NCBI RefSeq assembly: GCF_000025265.1
Contig: NC_013739.1
Span: 1,240,001-1,304,000 of the forward strand
Origin: Conexibacter woesei DSM 14684
Lineage (GTDB): Bacteria > Actinomycetota > Thermoleophilia > Solirubrobacterales > Solirubrobacteraceae
DNA: 64,000 nucleotides
Reading direction: 5' to 3'
Part shown: positions 42,487 through 49,816 of the stretch, one piece after another
How the letters are laid out: each line of letters starts with the position of its first letter
Position numbering within the stretch: the first letter of the stretch is position 1
Notes under the pieces: generated by a model
The model's input: only the letters and a program-made list of their open reading frames with translations
Databases searched by the model: none
Told to the model about the DNA's origin: nothing
Program-made: the position numbers and the translations under genes

Positions 42487-42506
42487 GGCGGGGCGATTGC
42501 CCCGCC
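42487..42506. terminator. hairpin after the FG-GAP/HtaA gene
   Basis: GGCGGGGC (42487-42494) and GCCCCGCC (42499-42506) form a perfect 8-bp stem with a GATT loop, 21 nt after the FG-GAP stop and just before the end of the convergent UAG-interrupted frame. Confidence 0.6.
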
Positions 42507-42514
42507 CGCCTCGC

Positions 42515-42619
42515 TCATGCGCCGTGCCACAGCGCGTCGTGGCGCGCGTGCGCGTCGAGGTCGGCGCCCGGCTCGGCGTGCTCGTCGTGGAAGCCGAGGT
42601 CGACGTGGTGGGCTTGCGC
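42515..42619 (-). other. in-frame coding continuation after UAG
   Basis: Directly after the UAG that ends the gene at 42620-43228, the same frame stays open for 34 codons to a TGA at 42515-42517. It reads AQAHHVDLGFHDEHAEPGAD and onward to DALWHGA. Third positions are G or C in all but two codons, as in real genes here, so this was recently or still is coding. It may be a degraded C-terminus (pseudogene), a sequencing error, or a readthrough extension. Confidence 0.65.
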
Positions 42620-43228
42620 CTAGGTGCCTGCGTACGCGGCGGGGACGGTCGCCGGAAAGCGGCCGTGGACGTCGTAGACGTGCTGGGCGATCAGCCCGGT
42701 CGCCTTGATCGCCCGCTCGGTCGCGCGCCCCGTGCCGCCGCTCACCGCGGTGTCGTCGCGCTTGCGCTCCACGAGCGTGCGCGTCGCCGCTTCGAGGTCA
42801 TGGTGGCGGGGCGGCGTGAACGCCTCGAAGACGCCGAGCAGGCCGAAGGCGTCGATCCCGTCGAACGACCGGCCGCCGAGCCCGGCGACGGCGCCGGTGG
42901 ACAGCTCGACCGAGACCTGTGCGAGCGCGTGCTGCTCGACGGAGCTGAGCGGGCGCGGGTTGTCGAGGTCGAGCAGGTCGGCGTAGTGCTCGATCCCTGC
43001 GATCGTCTCGCCGGAGATGTCGTCCTCGATCGCGTAGCCGTTCTGGACGAAGCACAAGATGGTCGCGAGCAGGTGCTGAGCGAGGCCGGCGACCGGGATC
43101 ACCGGCGTCGTGCCGGGGTCGTTGACGACGGCGTCGTCGTGCGGCTCCGGCGACGGCGTCTGCTCGGGCATGTGGAGCCGCGCGTCGGACGGGTCGGCGG
43201 TCGGGATCAATGTCGTTTGCGTGGCCAT
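42620..43228 (-). CDS. unknown protein, interrupted by UAG
   Basis: A 202-residue soluble helical protein as far as the UAG: LLATILCFVQNGYAIEDDISGETIAGIEHYADLLD in the middle, and QHVYDVHGRFPATVPAAYAG at the end. The last motif runs straight into the downstream in-frame segment (AQAHHVDLGFHDEH), so the natural protein was probably ~237 residues and the visible stop a nonsense change. I do not recognise the family well enough to name it. The ATG is preceded by GGAGGGACC. A rather AT-rich upstream region (43260-43320) holds a TTGACA-like element on this strand. Confidence 0.65.
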   Translation of the reverse strand: MATQTTLIPTADPSDARLHMPEQTPSPEPHDDAVVNDPGTTPVIPVAGLAQHLLATILCFVQNGYAIEDDISGETIAGIEHYADLLDLDNPRPLSSVEQHALAQVSVELSTGAVAGLGGRSFDGIDAFGLLGVFEAFTPPRHHDLEAATRTLVERKRDDTAVSGGTGRATERAIKATGLIAQHVYDVHGRFPATVPAAYAGT

Positions 43229-43519
43229 CGCGGCGGTCCCTCCAAGTTGACTTGACTGCGGCAGTCGGTGGCCACAATCCTGTCAAAGTCGACCAATAAT
43301 ATCTAGTTTCAAGACATCGGACGCGTTCGACATCCAGGACGAGCCCACACGCGTCACGAGCGGGCCGGTCGACGTGTCCGTCTCCGCCTAGAGCGGGTAG
43401 GCCCGAAGACGAAGCGGGTCGCATGAGGAGCGACCCGCTCGGGCCGCGGCGCGTTTCCCTCGGCGCGCTGCGGCCCACTGTCTTCCTGTGCGACGGCGAT
43501 CGGCGGTACGCTCGGGTGC
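43229..43519. other. divergent intergenic region
   Basis: About 290 bp between the UAG-interrupted gene and the AraC gene. It holds an AT-rich stretch near 43290-43320 with promoter-like elements for the minus strand and a TACGCT -10 (43507-43512) for the AraC gene. A plus-strand frame from ~43300 to the TAG near 43391 has no start codon; I do not call it a gene. Confidence 0.5.
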
Positions 43520-44389
43520 ATGACCGCACCGGCGATCCAGGTCGAGCGGCACGCATCCCTGCTCGGGCGCTGGGAGATGGCGTTCCGCGCGCCGTGGCCC
43601 GAACTGGCACCGATCGTGCAGCACTACGTCGGCTGGGACGAGACGACGCCGGGACCGTTGCGGCGCCGCGAGCTGCCGATCGGCGCGATCCCGGTGATAA
43701 TCAGCTTCGGGCCGTCGTTCGAGCTGCTCGACCCGCACGACGAGGAGCACGGCCCGCGGCGGCGGCGCGTCTCGTTCGTCGCCGGGCTGCACGACGCCTT
43801 CTCCGTCGTCGAGCACCAGGGCGTCAGCCGCGGCGTCGAGATCTACTTCACGCCGCTCGGCGCGCGCCGCTTCTTCGGCCTGCCGCTCGGCGAGGTCGCG
43901 CAGCAGGTCGTCGAGCTGGAGGACGTGCTCGGCACGCGGATCGCCGCCGAGCTGGTGGAGCGGCTCGCGACCGCGCCCGGCTGGGCGGAGCGCTTCGCGC
44001 TGCTCGACGCGACGATCGTCGGGCGGCTGGCGGAGGCCGCCGAGCCGCCCGCCTCGGTCGCGTGGGCGTGGCGGCGCCTGACCGAGACCGACGGCCGGTT
44101 GCCGATCGCCGCGCTCGCGCAGGAGATCGGCTGCAGCCGGCGCCACCTCGTCGCGCAGATGCGCGAGCAGGTCGGCCTGCCGCCGAAGACGATCGCGCGC
44201 GTGCTGCGCTTCAACCGCGCCGTCGAGCTGCTGCAGCGCGACGACGGCGCGCGCTTCGCCGAGATCGCCGTCGACTGCGGCTACTACGACCAGGCGCACC
44301 TCAACCGCGACTTCCGCGCCTTCGCCGGTGACGCCCCGACCGCCTTCCTCGCCCGCCGCCTGCCCGGCAGCGCCGGCTACGCCGGCTGA
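43520..44389 (+). CDS. AraC-family transcriptional regulator
   Basis: A 289-residue protein. The N-terminal ~170 residues are a sensor domain of the type found in AraC proteins with an ELPIGAIPVIISFGPSFEL beta-barrel. The two helix-turn-helix motifs are LPIAALAQEIGCSRRHLVAQMREQVGLPPKTIARVLRFNRAVELL and ARFAEIAVDCGYYDQAHLNRDFRAFAGDAPTAF. Start ATG lies 7 nt after TACGCT, so leaderless. The VOC-fold gene follows 81 bp downstream with its own ribosome-binding site; this arrangement (AraC plus glyoxalase-like protein) recurs in actinobacteria, and the VOC gene is its probable target. Confidence 0.88.
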   Translation: MTAPAIQVERHASLLGRWEMAFRAPWPELAPIVQHYVGWDETTPGPLRRRELPIGAIPVIISFGPSFELLDPHDEEHGPRRRRVSFVAGLHDAFSVVEHQGVSRGVEIYFTPLGARRFFGLPLGEVAQQVVELEDVLGTRIAAELVERLATAPGWAERFALLDATIVGRLAEAAEPPASVAWAWRRLTETDGRLPIAALAQEIGCSRRHLVAQMREQVGLPPKTIARVLRFNRAVELLQRDDGARFAEIAVDCGYYDQAHLNRDFRAFAGDAPTAFLARRLPGSAGYAG

Positions 44390-44470
44390 CGGTCGGGTCA
44401 CGTTCGTCCAAGACCGCACGCGGGGGCGGGCGTAGCGTCGGCGATCGACACGATCCGAGAGGAGTCGCGA

Positions 44471-44896
44471 ATGACGACGACCAAGACGAAGATGGCGACG
44501 CCGGCGATCGTCCCGGTGCTGAACTTCCGCGGCGGCGCGGCGACGATCGACTGGCTCTGCGACGCGTTCGGCTTCGAGCGCGCGATGGTGGTGCAGGGCG
44601 ACGACGACTACGTCCACCACGCCGAGCTGACGCTCGGCGGCGCGATGGTGATGGGCGGCTCCGAGCGCGGCGAGCAGCGCAGCGAATACGCCAAGATCGC
44701 CCACCCGGCCGGGACGGCGATGCTCTACGTCGCGCTGGAGGAGGACCTGCGGGTCCACTGCGAGCGGGCGCGGCGGGCCGGCGCCGAGATCGTCATGGAG
44801 CTGGCCGACAAGGAGCACGGCAGCGACTACACGGCGCGCGACCCCGAGGGCAACCTGTGGACGTTCGGGCGCTACGTGCCCGAGGTCCCGGCCTGA
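44471..44896 (+). CDS. VOC-fold (glyoxalase/bleomycin-resistance-like) protein
   Basis: A 141-residue protein with the two beta-alpha-beta-beta-beta modules of the vicinal-oxygen-chelate fold: IVPVLNFRGGAATIDWLCDAFGFERAMV, HHAELTLGGAMVMGG, then TAMLYVALEEDLRVHCERARRAGAEIVMELADKEHGSDYTARDPEGNLWTFG. It belongs to the PhnB-like/glyoxalase subgroup; metal use and substrate are unknown. The ATG follows GAGAGGAGTCGCGA. The neighbour upstream is an AraC regulator, suggesting induced expression. Confidence 0.88.
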   Translation: MTTTKTKMATPAIVPVLNFRGGAATIDWLCDAFGFERAMVVQGDDDYVHHAELTLGGAMVMGGSERGEQRSEYAKIAHPAGTAMLYVALEEDLRVHCERARRAGAEIVMELADKEHGSDYTARDPEGNLWTFGRYVPEVPA

Positions 44897-44922
44897 CCAG
44901 CGGCGCTCTATCCTGCCGTGCC

Positions 44923-45510
44923 GTGATCTACCTCGCGCGGCACGGCCGCACCCCGTACAACGATGAGGGCCGCTTCCAGGGCCAAGGCGACGTCTCGCTC
45001 GACGAGACCGGCCTGCGTCAGGCGGCCGAGCTGGCCGAGCGCGCCGCCGGCCACGACTTCGCGGTCCTGTGGGCGAGCCCGCTGAGACGCGCGCGCCAGA
45101 CGGCCGAGGCGGTCGCGGCCCGCACCGGGCTGACGATCCAGTGGGACGAGCGGCTGATGGAGACCCACACCGGCGACTGGACCGACCGCAGCTTCGAGGA
45201 GATGCGCGCGGAGGACCCGGTCGGCTTTCAAGCGTGGCTGACCGGCGACCCGGCGTGGAAGTTCCCCGGCGGCGAGTCGTTCCAGGAGCAGGGCGACCGC
45301 GTGATGGCGGCGCTCGAGGAGATCGAGCAGGGGCCGCAGCCGGCGCTCGTCGTCTGCCACGGGATGGCGATCCGGCTCGCGCTGGCACGCCGCCGTGGCG
45401 AGCCCGGACCGGGCCCGAACGCCGTCGCCAACGGCGCCCTCGTCCCGCTCGAGGGCGGCGTCGACGACGCCGAGGAGCCGCCGAGCGCGACGCAGACCGC
45501 CGCGAGCTGA
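44923..45510 (+). CDS. histidine phosphatase (phosphoglycerate-mutase-like)
   Basis: A 195-residue enzyme of histidine phosphatase branch 1. The catalytic motif is YLARHGRTPYNDEGRFQGQGD (first His and two Arg), LWASPLRRARQTAEAVA supplies the third Arg, and ALVVCHGMAIRLAL the second His. WTDRSFEEMRAEDPVGFQAWLTGD is the usual cap. Members dephosphorylate sugar phosphates, nucleotides or cofactor intermediates; the substrate is not deducible. Start is a GTG 8 nt after TATCCT, i.e. leaderless. Confidence 0.88.
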   Translation: MIYLARHGRTPYNDEGRFQGQGDVSLDETGLRQAAELAERAAGHDFAVLWASPLRRARQTAEAVAARTGLTIQWDERLMETHTGDWTDRSFEEMRAEDPVGFQAWLTGDPAWKFPGGESFQEQGDRVMAALEEIEQGPQPALVVCHGMAIRLALARRRGEPGPGPNAVANGALVPLEGGVDDAEEPPSATQTAAS

Positions 45511-45571
45511 GCGCGGCGCCGGCCCGCCCACGGGAGGATCGGCGCGTCCACGCGCGAAGTGGGTGACGCCG

Positions 45572-46576
45572 ATGGCCAGCTCGCTCGAGCAGCTCCAGCA
45601 GGAGACCGGACGATCGTTCGCCGCGCTGCTGCGTGCCCGCGAGCGGACGGCGGAGCGGATCGAGGAGCGGCGCGCGCGGCTCGGCGACCTCGCCGTCGAC
45701 GCCAACGCGACGGTGGTGCTGATGGGCTCGTGGGGCCGGCGCGAGCTGACGCGCAGCTCCGACGACGACTACATGGTGCTCGTGCGCGGGGAGCGCGGAC
45801 CGGCGCCGCCGCGGCCGACCGTCGGTGCCGTCGCGAGACGGTTCGCCGACGACCCGGCCGGCTACAGAGACCCCGGCCGCGAAGGGATCTTCGCCGACGT
45901 CGTGCACTCGGCCGACCTCGTCCAGAGAATCGGCCTCGACGACGACACCAACACGAACCTCACGCGCCGCATGCTGCTGATGCTGGAGTCGGTCGCGGCG
46001 TTCAACGCCGAGGTGCTCGAAGCGGCGCGCCGCGACGTGATCGACGACTACCTCAGCGACTCGGTCAAGGACTTCCGCCCGCCGCGCTTCCTGCTCAACG
46101 ACCTCGTCCGCTATTGGCGCACGATCGGCGTCGACTTCGTCGCGAAGGACCGCAAGCGCTCCGGCGAGGGCTGGGGGCTGCGCAACGCGAAGCTGCGCAC
46201 GTCGCGCAAGCTGCTGTTCGCGAGCGGGCTGCTGCCCGTGCTGCGCTGCCACGAGCTGACGGCCCCGCAGGTCCCCGGCTTCCTCGCTGCGCAGCTGGCG
46301 CTGCCGCCGACCGACCGTGTCGCCGACGCCTTCCTGCGCTACGACCAGCTCGTCGGCGGCGCCGCCGTGCTCGGCGCCTACGACCGCTTCCTGACGTTGC
46401 TCGGCGACGAGGACGTGCGCGCCGAGCTGCACGCGATCGACGGGCGCGCAGCCGCCGACGCGTCGCCGCGCTTCGGCGAGATCGCCCAGCTCGGCGGCGC
46501 GATCGACCGCGGCCTGCTGGGGCTGCTGTTCGGCGACGAGCTGCGTCAGGTCACGCAGGAGTACGCGATCTTCTAG
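45572..46576 (+). CDS. nucleotidyltransferase-fold protein
   Basis: A 334-residue protein. VVLMGSWGRRELTRSSDDDYMVLV is the GS...DxD active-site signature of the DNA-polymerase-beta-like nucleotidyltransferase fold. The sequence after it (FADVVHSADLVQRIGLDDDTNTNLTRRMLLMLESVAAFN, then VRYWRTIGVDFVAKDRKRSGEGWGLRNAKLRTSRKLLF) is helical and resembles the GlnD/DUF294-like branch more than CD-NTases. No effector gene for an anti-phage system is adjacent, so the substrate is unknown. The ATG lies 18 nt after an AAGTGG segment; no strong ribosome-binding site. It overlaps the convergent cupin gene by 4 bp (CTAG). Confidence 0.8.
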   Translation: MASSLEQLQQETGRSFAALLRARERTAERIEERRARLGDLAVDANATVVLMGSWGRRELTRSSDDDYMVLVRGERGPAPPRPTVGAVARRFADDPAGYRDPGREGIFADVVHSADLVQRIGLDDDTNTNLTRRMLLMLESVAAFNAEVLEAARRDVIDDYLSDSVKDFRPPRFLLNDLVRYWRTIGVDFVAKDRKRSGEGWGLRNAKLRTSRKLLFASGLLPVLRCHELTAPQVPGFLAAQLALPPTDRVADAFLRYDQLVGGAAVLGAYDRFLTLLGDEDVRAELHAIDGRAAADASPRFGEIAQLGGAIDRGLLGLLFGDELRQVTQEYAIF

Positions 46577-46980
46577 GCCGCGCCGCCGCGGTCACCGTCG
46601 CCGTCGCGCGCGAGCCACTCCCTCAGGTCGGCCTCGAAGCCGCCGGGGAGGAAGACGTTGAGGACGCCGGCGCGGGCGTCGCCGCGGTTCTCGAAGTCAT
46701 GGACGGTGCCGGCGGGCAGACGCAGGAACGAACCGGCCGCCGCGTCGACGTGCTCGTCGCCGACGAGGAAGGTCATCGTCCCCTCCAGCACGTAGAACAG
46801 CTCCTCGTTGTTCTCGTGGCTGTGCGGACCGGGCCCCGACCGGCCAGCGTCGAGCCACCACTCCGAGACGCAGTAGCGGTCGCCGGTCTCTGCGCCGTCG
46901 GCCTTGAAGAGCGCCTCCATCGGCCCCAGCGTGTACGCCCGTCCCTCACCGGGACCGAGCACGATCGGTCGTTCGGTCAT
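46573..46980 (-). CDS. cupin-domain protein
   Basis: A 135-residue single-cupin protein. Motif 1 is GPHSHENNEELFYVLEGTMTFLVGD (metal His-x-His and Glu), and motif 2 is AGSFLRLPAGTVHDFENRGD (the final His). All four metal ligands are present. It could be an isomerase, a dioxygenase or a sensor; nothing near it decides. A TAGCCT hexamer 7 nt before the ATG gives a leaderless transcript. Confidence 0.88.
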   Translation of the reverse strand: MTERPIVLGPGEGRAYTLGPMEALFKADGAETGDRYCVSEWWLDAGRSGPGPHSHENNEELFYVLEGTMTFLVGDEHVDAAAGSFLRLPAGTVHDFENRGDARAGVLNVFLPGGFEADLREWLARDGDGDRGGAA

Positions 46981-47035
46981 GGCGAGGAGGCTACGCCCGG
47001 CACCAGTCGGGCGGCTTGGACGAATGCGACGTGCG

Positions 47036-47746
47036 TCAGCGCGGCGGCAGGGGCGCTTCGAGCACCCACGGGACGCCGGCGCAGCGCTCCAGCACCGGCA
47101 TGAACGCCTCGGCGTCCTCGGGCCGCAGCGGGACGTGCAGGCCGCTCGGCTCGATCGAGCTGAGGTGGACCTCGGCGAGGCGGTCGGCGAAGGCGTCGAG
47201 CAGCTCGTGCGCGAGCCGCATCGAGGGGTCGAGCAGCTGCGCGTGCGCGACGTCGAAGCAGAAGCGCGCCACGGGCAGCGCGTCGAAGTACGGCTCGAGC
47301 TCGGAGGCGGTGCGCGCGTCCGGCTTGCGCGTGTCCATGTTCTCCAGCCGCAGGCGGCTGCCGAGCGTGGCGAACGGGGCCGCGTCGCCGAGCGTCTCCG
47401 GGTGCATGACGATCCCCGTGACGGTCTCGGGCAGCTCCGTCAGCAGAGCGACGAGCTGGTCCGGCGTGCCGTCCCAGCCCTTCGACGGCCCGTGCACGGA
47501 GACGTGGCGGAACGGCAGCTCGGGGATGTCGTCGAGGAACGCGACGAGGCCGGGCAGCTCCCGCGCGCTCAGCGCGGACAGCTCGACGACGTCGTCGGAG
47601 AGCACTTCGGCGGCCGCCGCCAGCCGCGGCCAGTCGCCGCGCGCGCCGACCATGTAGCCGGTCGAGACGCCGATCAGTCCCGCGTTGCTCGCGAGCAGCT
47701 CCTCGATCTCGCGGACGGTGGGGATCATCTCGGCGGGGGCCAGCAT
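47036..47746 (-). CDS. TIM-barrel protein, sugar-phosphate isomerase/epimerase-like
   Basis: A 236-residue protein of the xylose-isomerase-like TIM-barrel (AP endonuclease 2) superfamily. VVELSALSARELPGLVAFLDD, FRHVSVHGPSKG, RLRLENMDTRK, FCFDVAHAQLLDP and AEVHLSSI supply His/Glu/Asp residues at strand ends where the family binds metal. It is shorter than typical members (~270). The substrate is unknown. Start at 47746 is favoured by TAGGGT 9 nt upstream; an ATG six codons later is possible. Confidence 0.75.
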   Translation of the reverse strand: MLAPAEMIPTVREIEELLASNAGLIGVSTGYMVGARGDWPRLAAAAEVLSDDVVELSALSARELPGLVAFLDDIPELPFRHVSVHGPSKGWDGTPDQLVALLTELPETVTGIVMHPETLGDAAPFATLGSRLRLENMDTRKPDARTASELEPYFDALPVARFCFDVAHAQLLDPSMRLAHELLDAFADRLAEVHLSSIEPSGLHVPLRPEDAEAFMPVLERCAGVPWVLEAPLPPR

Positions 47747-47776
47747 CGGGTGCCAACCCTAGCCGGCGGACACGAC

Positions 47777-47802
47777 GGAACCGCGCCTCGCGGCGCGGTT
47801 CC
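47777..47802. terminator. perfect 11-bp hairpin between two minus-strand genes
   Basis: GGAACCGCGCC (47777-47787) and GGCGCGGTTCC (47792-47802) with a TCGC loop, 39 nt after the stop of the secreted-protein gene at 47842. It is its likely terminator. Confidence 0.65.
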
Positions 47803-47841
47803 CCCGCACGTTGCGACCTTTCGCAAGCGCCGTCTCGCGGC

Positions 47842-48273
47842 CTAGGAGACGCCCTCGCCGTCGGGGCAGACGTCAGCCGTCGGCTTGACCCCGAGCAGGT
47901 CCGCGACGACGCTGTTCGGCGCGATCCCGCAGCCGACCATCGAGCTGCCGAAGTCGACGACGACCCACTGGCGGGTGCCGGCCGGCTGCACGGCGATCGC
48001 GTAGCCGCCCTGGAGGGTGTCCGCATATCTCTTGCGCGGCGTGATCGTCGCCGTCGCCCAGCTTCTGCTGACGGTCGAGATCTTCGTCCCGGTGACGCGG
48101 TACTTCTTGTGCGCGACCGTGTCGATGCCGGCGACGGGAGAGCTGAAGATCGCTCTCGTCAGCGCCGCGGTCTCCTTCGGCGTCGCCGTGCGGGCGGCGT
48201 TGGCCGGCGCGGCGACGAGCGCCGCAGCGAGCAGCGTGGCTGCCGCGGCGGCCGTCCAGCGATGACGTGACAA
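47842..48273 (-). CDS. small secreted protein of unknown function
   Basis: A 143-residue exported protein. Signal peptide RWTAAAAATLLAAALVAAPANA ends in an ANA site. The mature part is a small alpha/beta domain with one Cys pair (VGCGIAPN and ADVCPDG) and ISTVSRSWATATITPRKRYADTLQGGYAIAVQPAGTRQWVVVDFGSS, which looks like a single beta-sheet. The start is a TTG just behind GGAGGACCA; no ATG fits. Paralogous secreted proteins of this style are common in the group, but I cannot give a function. Confidence 0.7.
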   Translation of the reverse strand: MSRHRWTAAAAATLLAAALVAAPANAARTATPKETAALTRAIFSSPVAGIDTVAHKKYRVTGTKISTVSRSWATATITPRKRYADTLQGGYAIAVQPAGTRQWVVVDFGSSMVGCGIAPNSVVADLLGVKPTADVCPDGEGVS

Positions 48274-48304
48274 TGGTCCTCCGATCGTTGTGCCGGAGCG
48301 GACT

Positions 48305-48625
48305 CTAGTGCCCGCTCGACAGCTTCAGCCCGACGACGGAGGCGAGCAGCATCATCAGGAAGAAGATCCGCGCTGCGCCCGCCGGCTCGTGGAAGAGGAT
48401 GATCCCGAGCACGGCGGCGCCGGCCGCGCCGATCCCGACGAAGATCGCGTACGCGGTGCCGATCGGCAGCGTCTTCGCCGCGAACGACAGCAGCGTCAGG
48501 CTGAGGATCATCGCGAGGACGGTCGGGATCGTCGGGGCGAGCTTCGTGAAGCCCTCGGTGTACTTCAGGCCGATCGCCCAGCCGACTTCGAGCAAGCCGG
48601 CGACGATGAGGAAGATCCAAGCCAT
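48305..48625 (-). CDS. gdx: Gdx/SugE-type guanidinium exporter (SMR family)
   Basis: A 106-residue four-helix exporter. Gly10, Glu13, Trp16 and Lys21 lie in VAGLLEVGWAIGLKYTEGFTK, and Ser42 is present, all features of the Gdx branch; Phe occupies position 62 where many members have Trp. Gdx proteins export guanidinium in exchange for two protons as antiparallel dimers. The assignment is strongly supported by the guanidine-III riboswitch in its 5' leader (48664-48707). The ATG follows AAGGAG. The gene stands alone. Confidence 0.93.
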   Translation of the reverse strand: MAWIFLIVAGLLEVGWAIGLKYTEGFTKLAPTIPTVLAMILSLTLLSFAAKTLPIGTAYAIFVGIGAAGAAVLGIILFHEPAGAARIFFLMMLLASVVGLKLSSGH

Positions 48626-48663
48626 GGTGTGCGCTCCTTGGGACGAAACGGGTCGGTCTGGGT

Positions 48664-48707
48664 GCGCGTCGTCTTGGCAGACCGGGTACGGCGCGTCTCG
48701 TCCGGGG
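48664..48707 (-). promoter_or_regulatory. guanidine-III riboswitch (ykkC-III)
   Basis: Read on the minus strand: CCCCGGACGAG, then ACGCGCCGTACCCGG, then TCTGCCAAGACGACGCG. The CCGGACGAG..GCGCCGUACCCGG core and the downstream AAGACG..CGC strand are the conserved elements of the ykkC-III pseudoknot. In the known class the aptamer pairs GCGCCGU with the 3' strand close to the ribosome-binding site, so guanidine binding frees translation. Here the pairing has one mismatch (ACGACGC versus ACGGCGC). AAGGAG of gdx lies ~25 nt downstream. Confidence 0.88.
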
Positions 48708-48811
48708 TCGCACGTGATGGCGACCGGAATCCAAGCTATCACGCCCGGCCGGCCGCGGCCGTGATCTCGGCCACACCGTGCACGGGCCCGCCGGGGCATA
48801 GGCTTGTCGCG

Positions 48812-49816
48812 ATGCCGCTGATCTGGCGCGTGCTCGGGACGAACGCGGCGGTGCTCGTCGTGGCGCTCGCCGTGCTCGTCTTCTCGCCGGCGACCGTCAG
48901 CTCCAGCCCGCGCGCGATGGAGGTCGTCGTGCTCGTCGCGGGCCTCGCCGGCATGCTCGCGCTCGACTACCTGCTGCTGCGGCGCGCGTTCGCGCCGCTG
49001 GAGCGACTGACCGACTTCGCACGCGGCGTCGACCCGCTGCGGCCCGGCGACCGCGCGCAGGCCGGCGAGGCGGTCGAGCCGCAGGTCGCCGACGCGACCC
49101 GCGCGGTCAACGAGATGATCGAGCGGCTGGAGACGGAGCGGCGCGACTCGGCACGCGACGCGCTCGCCGCGCAGGAGGCGGAGCGGATCCGGATCGCGCG
49201 TGAGCTGCACGACGAGGTCGGGCAGACGCTGACCGCGGTCGTCCTGCAGCTGGAGCGCTCGGCGCGCGAGCTGCGCGACGCGCCGGTGCAGCGCGCGCAC
49301 GTCGAGGAGGCGCGCGAGCTGGCGCGGACCGCCGCCGAGGAGGTGCGCGAGATCGCGCGGCGACTGCGCCCGGAGGCGCTCGACGACCTCGGGATCGCGA
49401 GCGCGCTCGTCTCGCTCGCGACGCAGAGCGCTCGCCACGCCGGCGTCCGCGTCGCGCACGAGATCGACCCGCAGCTGCCGCCGCTCGACGACGACGCCGA
49501 GCTGGTCGTCTACCGCGTCGCGCAGGAGGCGCTGACGAACGTCGCGCGACATTCCGGCGCCGACGCCGCGCGGCTGCGGCTCGCGCCCGCGCCGCCGGCC
49601 TCGCCGGGCGGGCCGCCGAGCGAGGTCGTGCTGACCGTCTCCGACCGCGGTCGCGGCTTCGACCCGGCGGCGCTCGCGGGCGGCGGCGAGCGCGGGATCC
49701 GCGGCATGCGCGAGCGCGCGGTGCTGGCGGCCGGGCGGCTGGAGCTGGAGAGCGCGCCGGGCGAGGGGACGACGGTGCGGCTGACGGTCCCGGTCGCCCG
49801 GGGGCCGCGCGCGTGA
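48812..49816 (+). CDS. sensor histidine kinase, NarL/LiaS type (HisKA_3)
   Basis: A 334-residue membrane kinase. Two helices (VLGTNAAVLVVALAVLVFS and VVVLVAGLAGMLALDYLLL) frame a very short extracellular loop, followed by a HAMP-like linker, the HisKA_3 phospho-acceptor in ERIRIARELHDEVGQTLTAVVLQLE, and the ATPase domain AQEALTNVARHSGADAARL, DRGRGFDP, GIRGMRERA. The tiny sensor suggests detection within the membrane, as in LiaS/DesK. The response regulator overlaps its stop (GTGA). TAGGCT 7 nt before the ATG: leaderless. Confidence 0.9.
   Translation: MPLIWRVLGTNAAVLVVALAVLVFSPATVSSSPRAMEVVVLVAGLAGMLALDYLLLRRAFAPLERLTDFARGVDPLRPGDRAQAGEAVEPQVADATRAVNEMIERLETERRDSARDALAAQEAERIRIARELHDEVGQTLTAVVLQLERSARELRDAPVQRAHVEEARELARTAAEEVREIARRLRPEALDDLGIASALVSLATQSARHAGVRVAHEIDPQLPPLDDDAELVVYRVAQEALTNVARHSGADAARLRLAPAPPASPGGPPSEVVLTVSDRGRGFDPAALAGGGERGIRGMRERAVLAAGRLELESAPGEGTTVRLTVPVARGPRA

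Noticed and set aside
43300-43393. Plus-strand peptide frame ending near 43391 (FDIQDEPTRVTSGPVDVSVSA)
   Set aside because: No start codon, no ribosome-binding site, and upstream codons are AT-rich and non-coding in style. It might be a remnant but cannot be supported.
45572-46576. CBASS-type anti-phage system
   Set aside because: The nucleotidyltransferase has no adjacent effector, and its flanking genes (phosphatase, cupin) are ordinary. The motif context is closer to GlnD/DUF294-type proteins.
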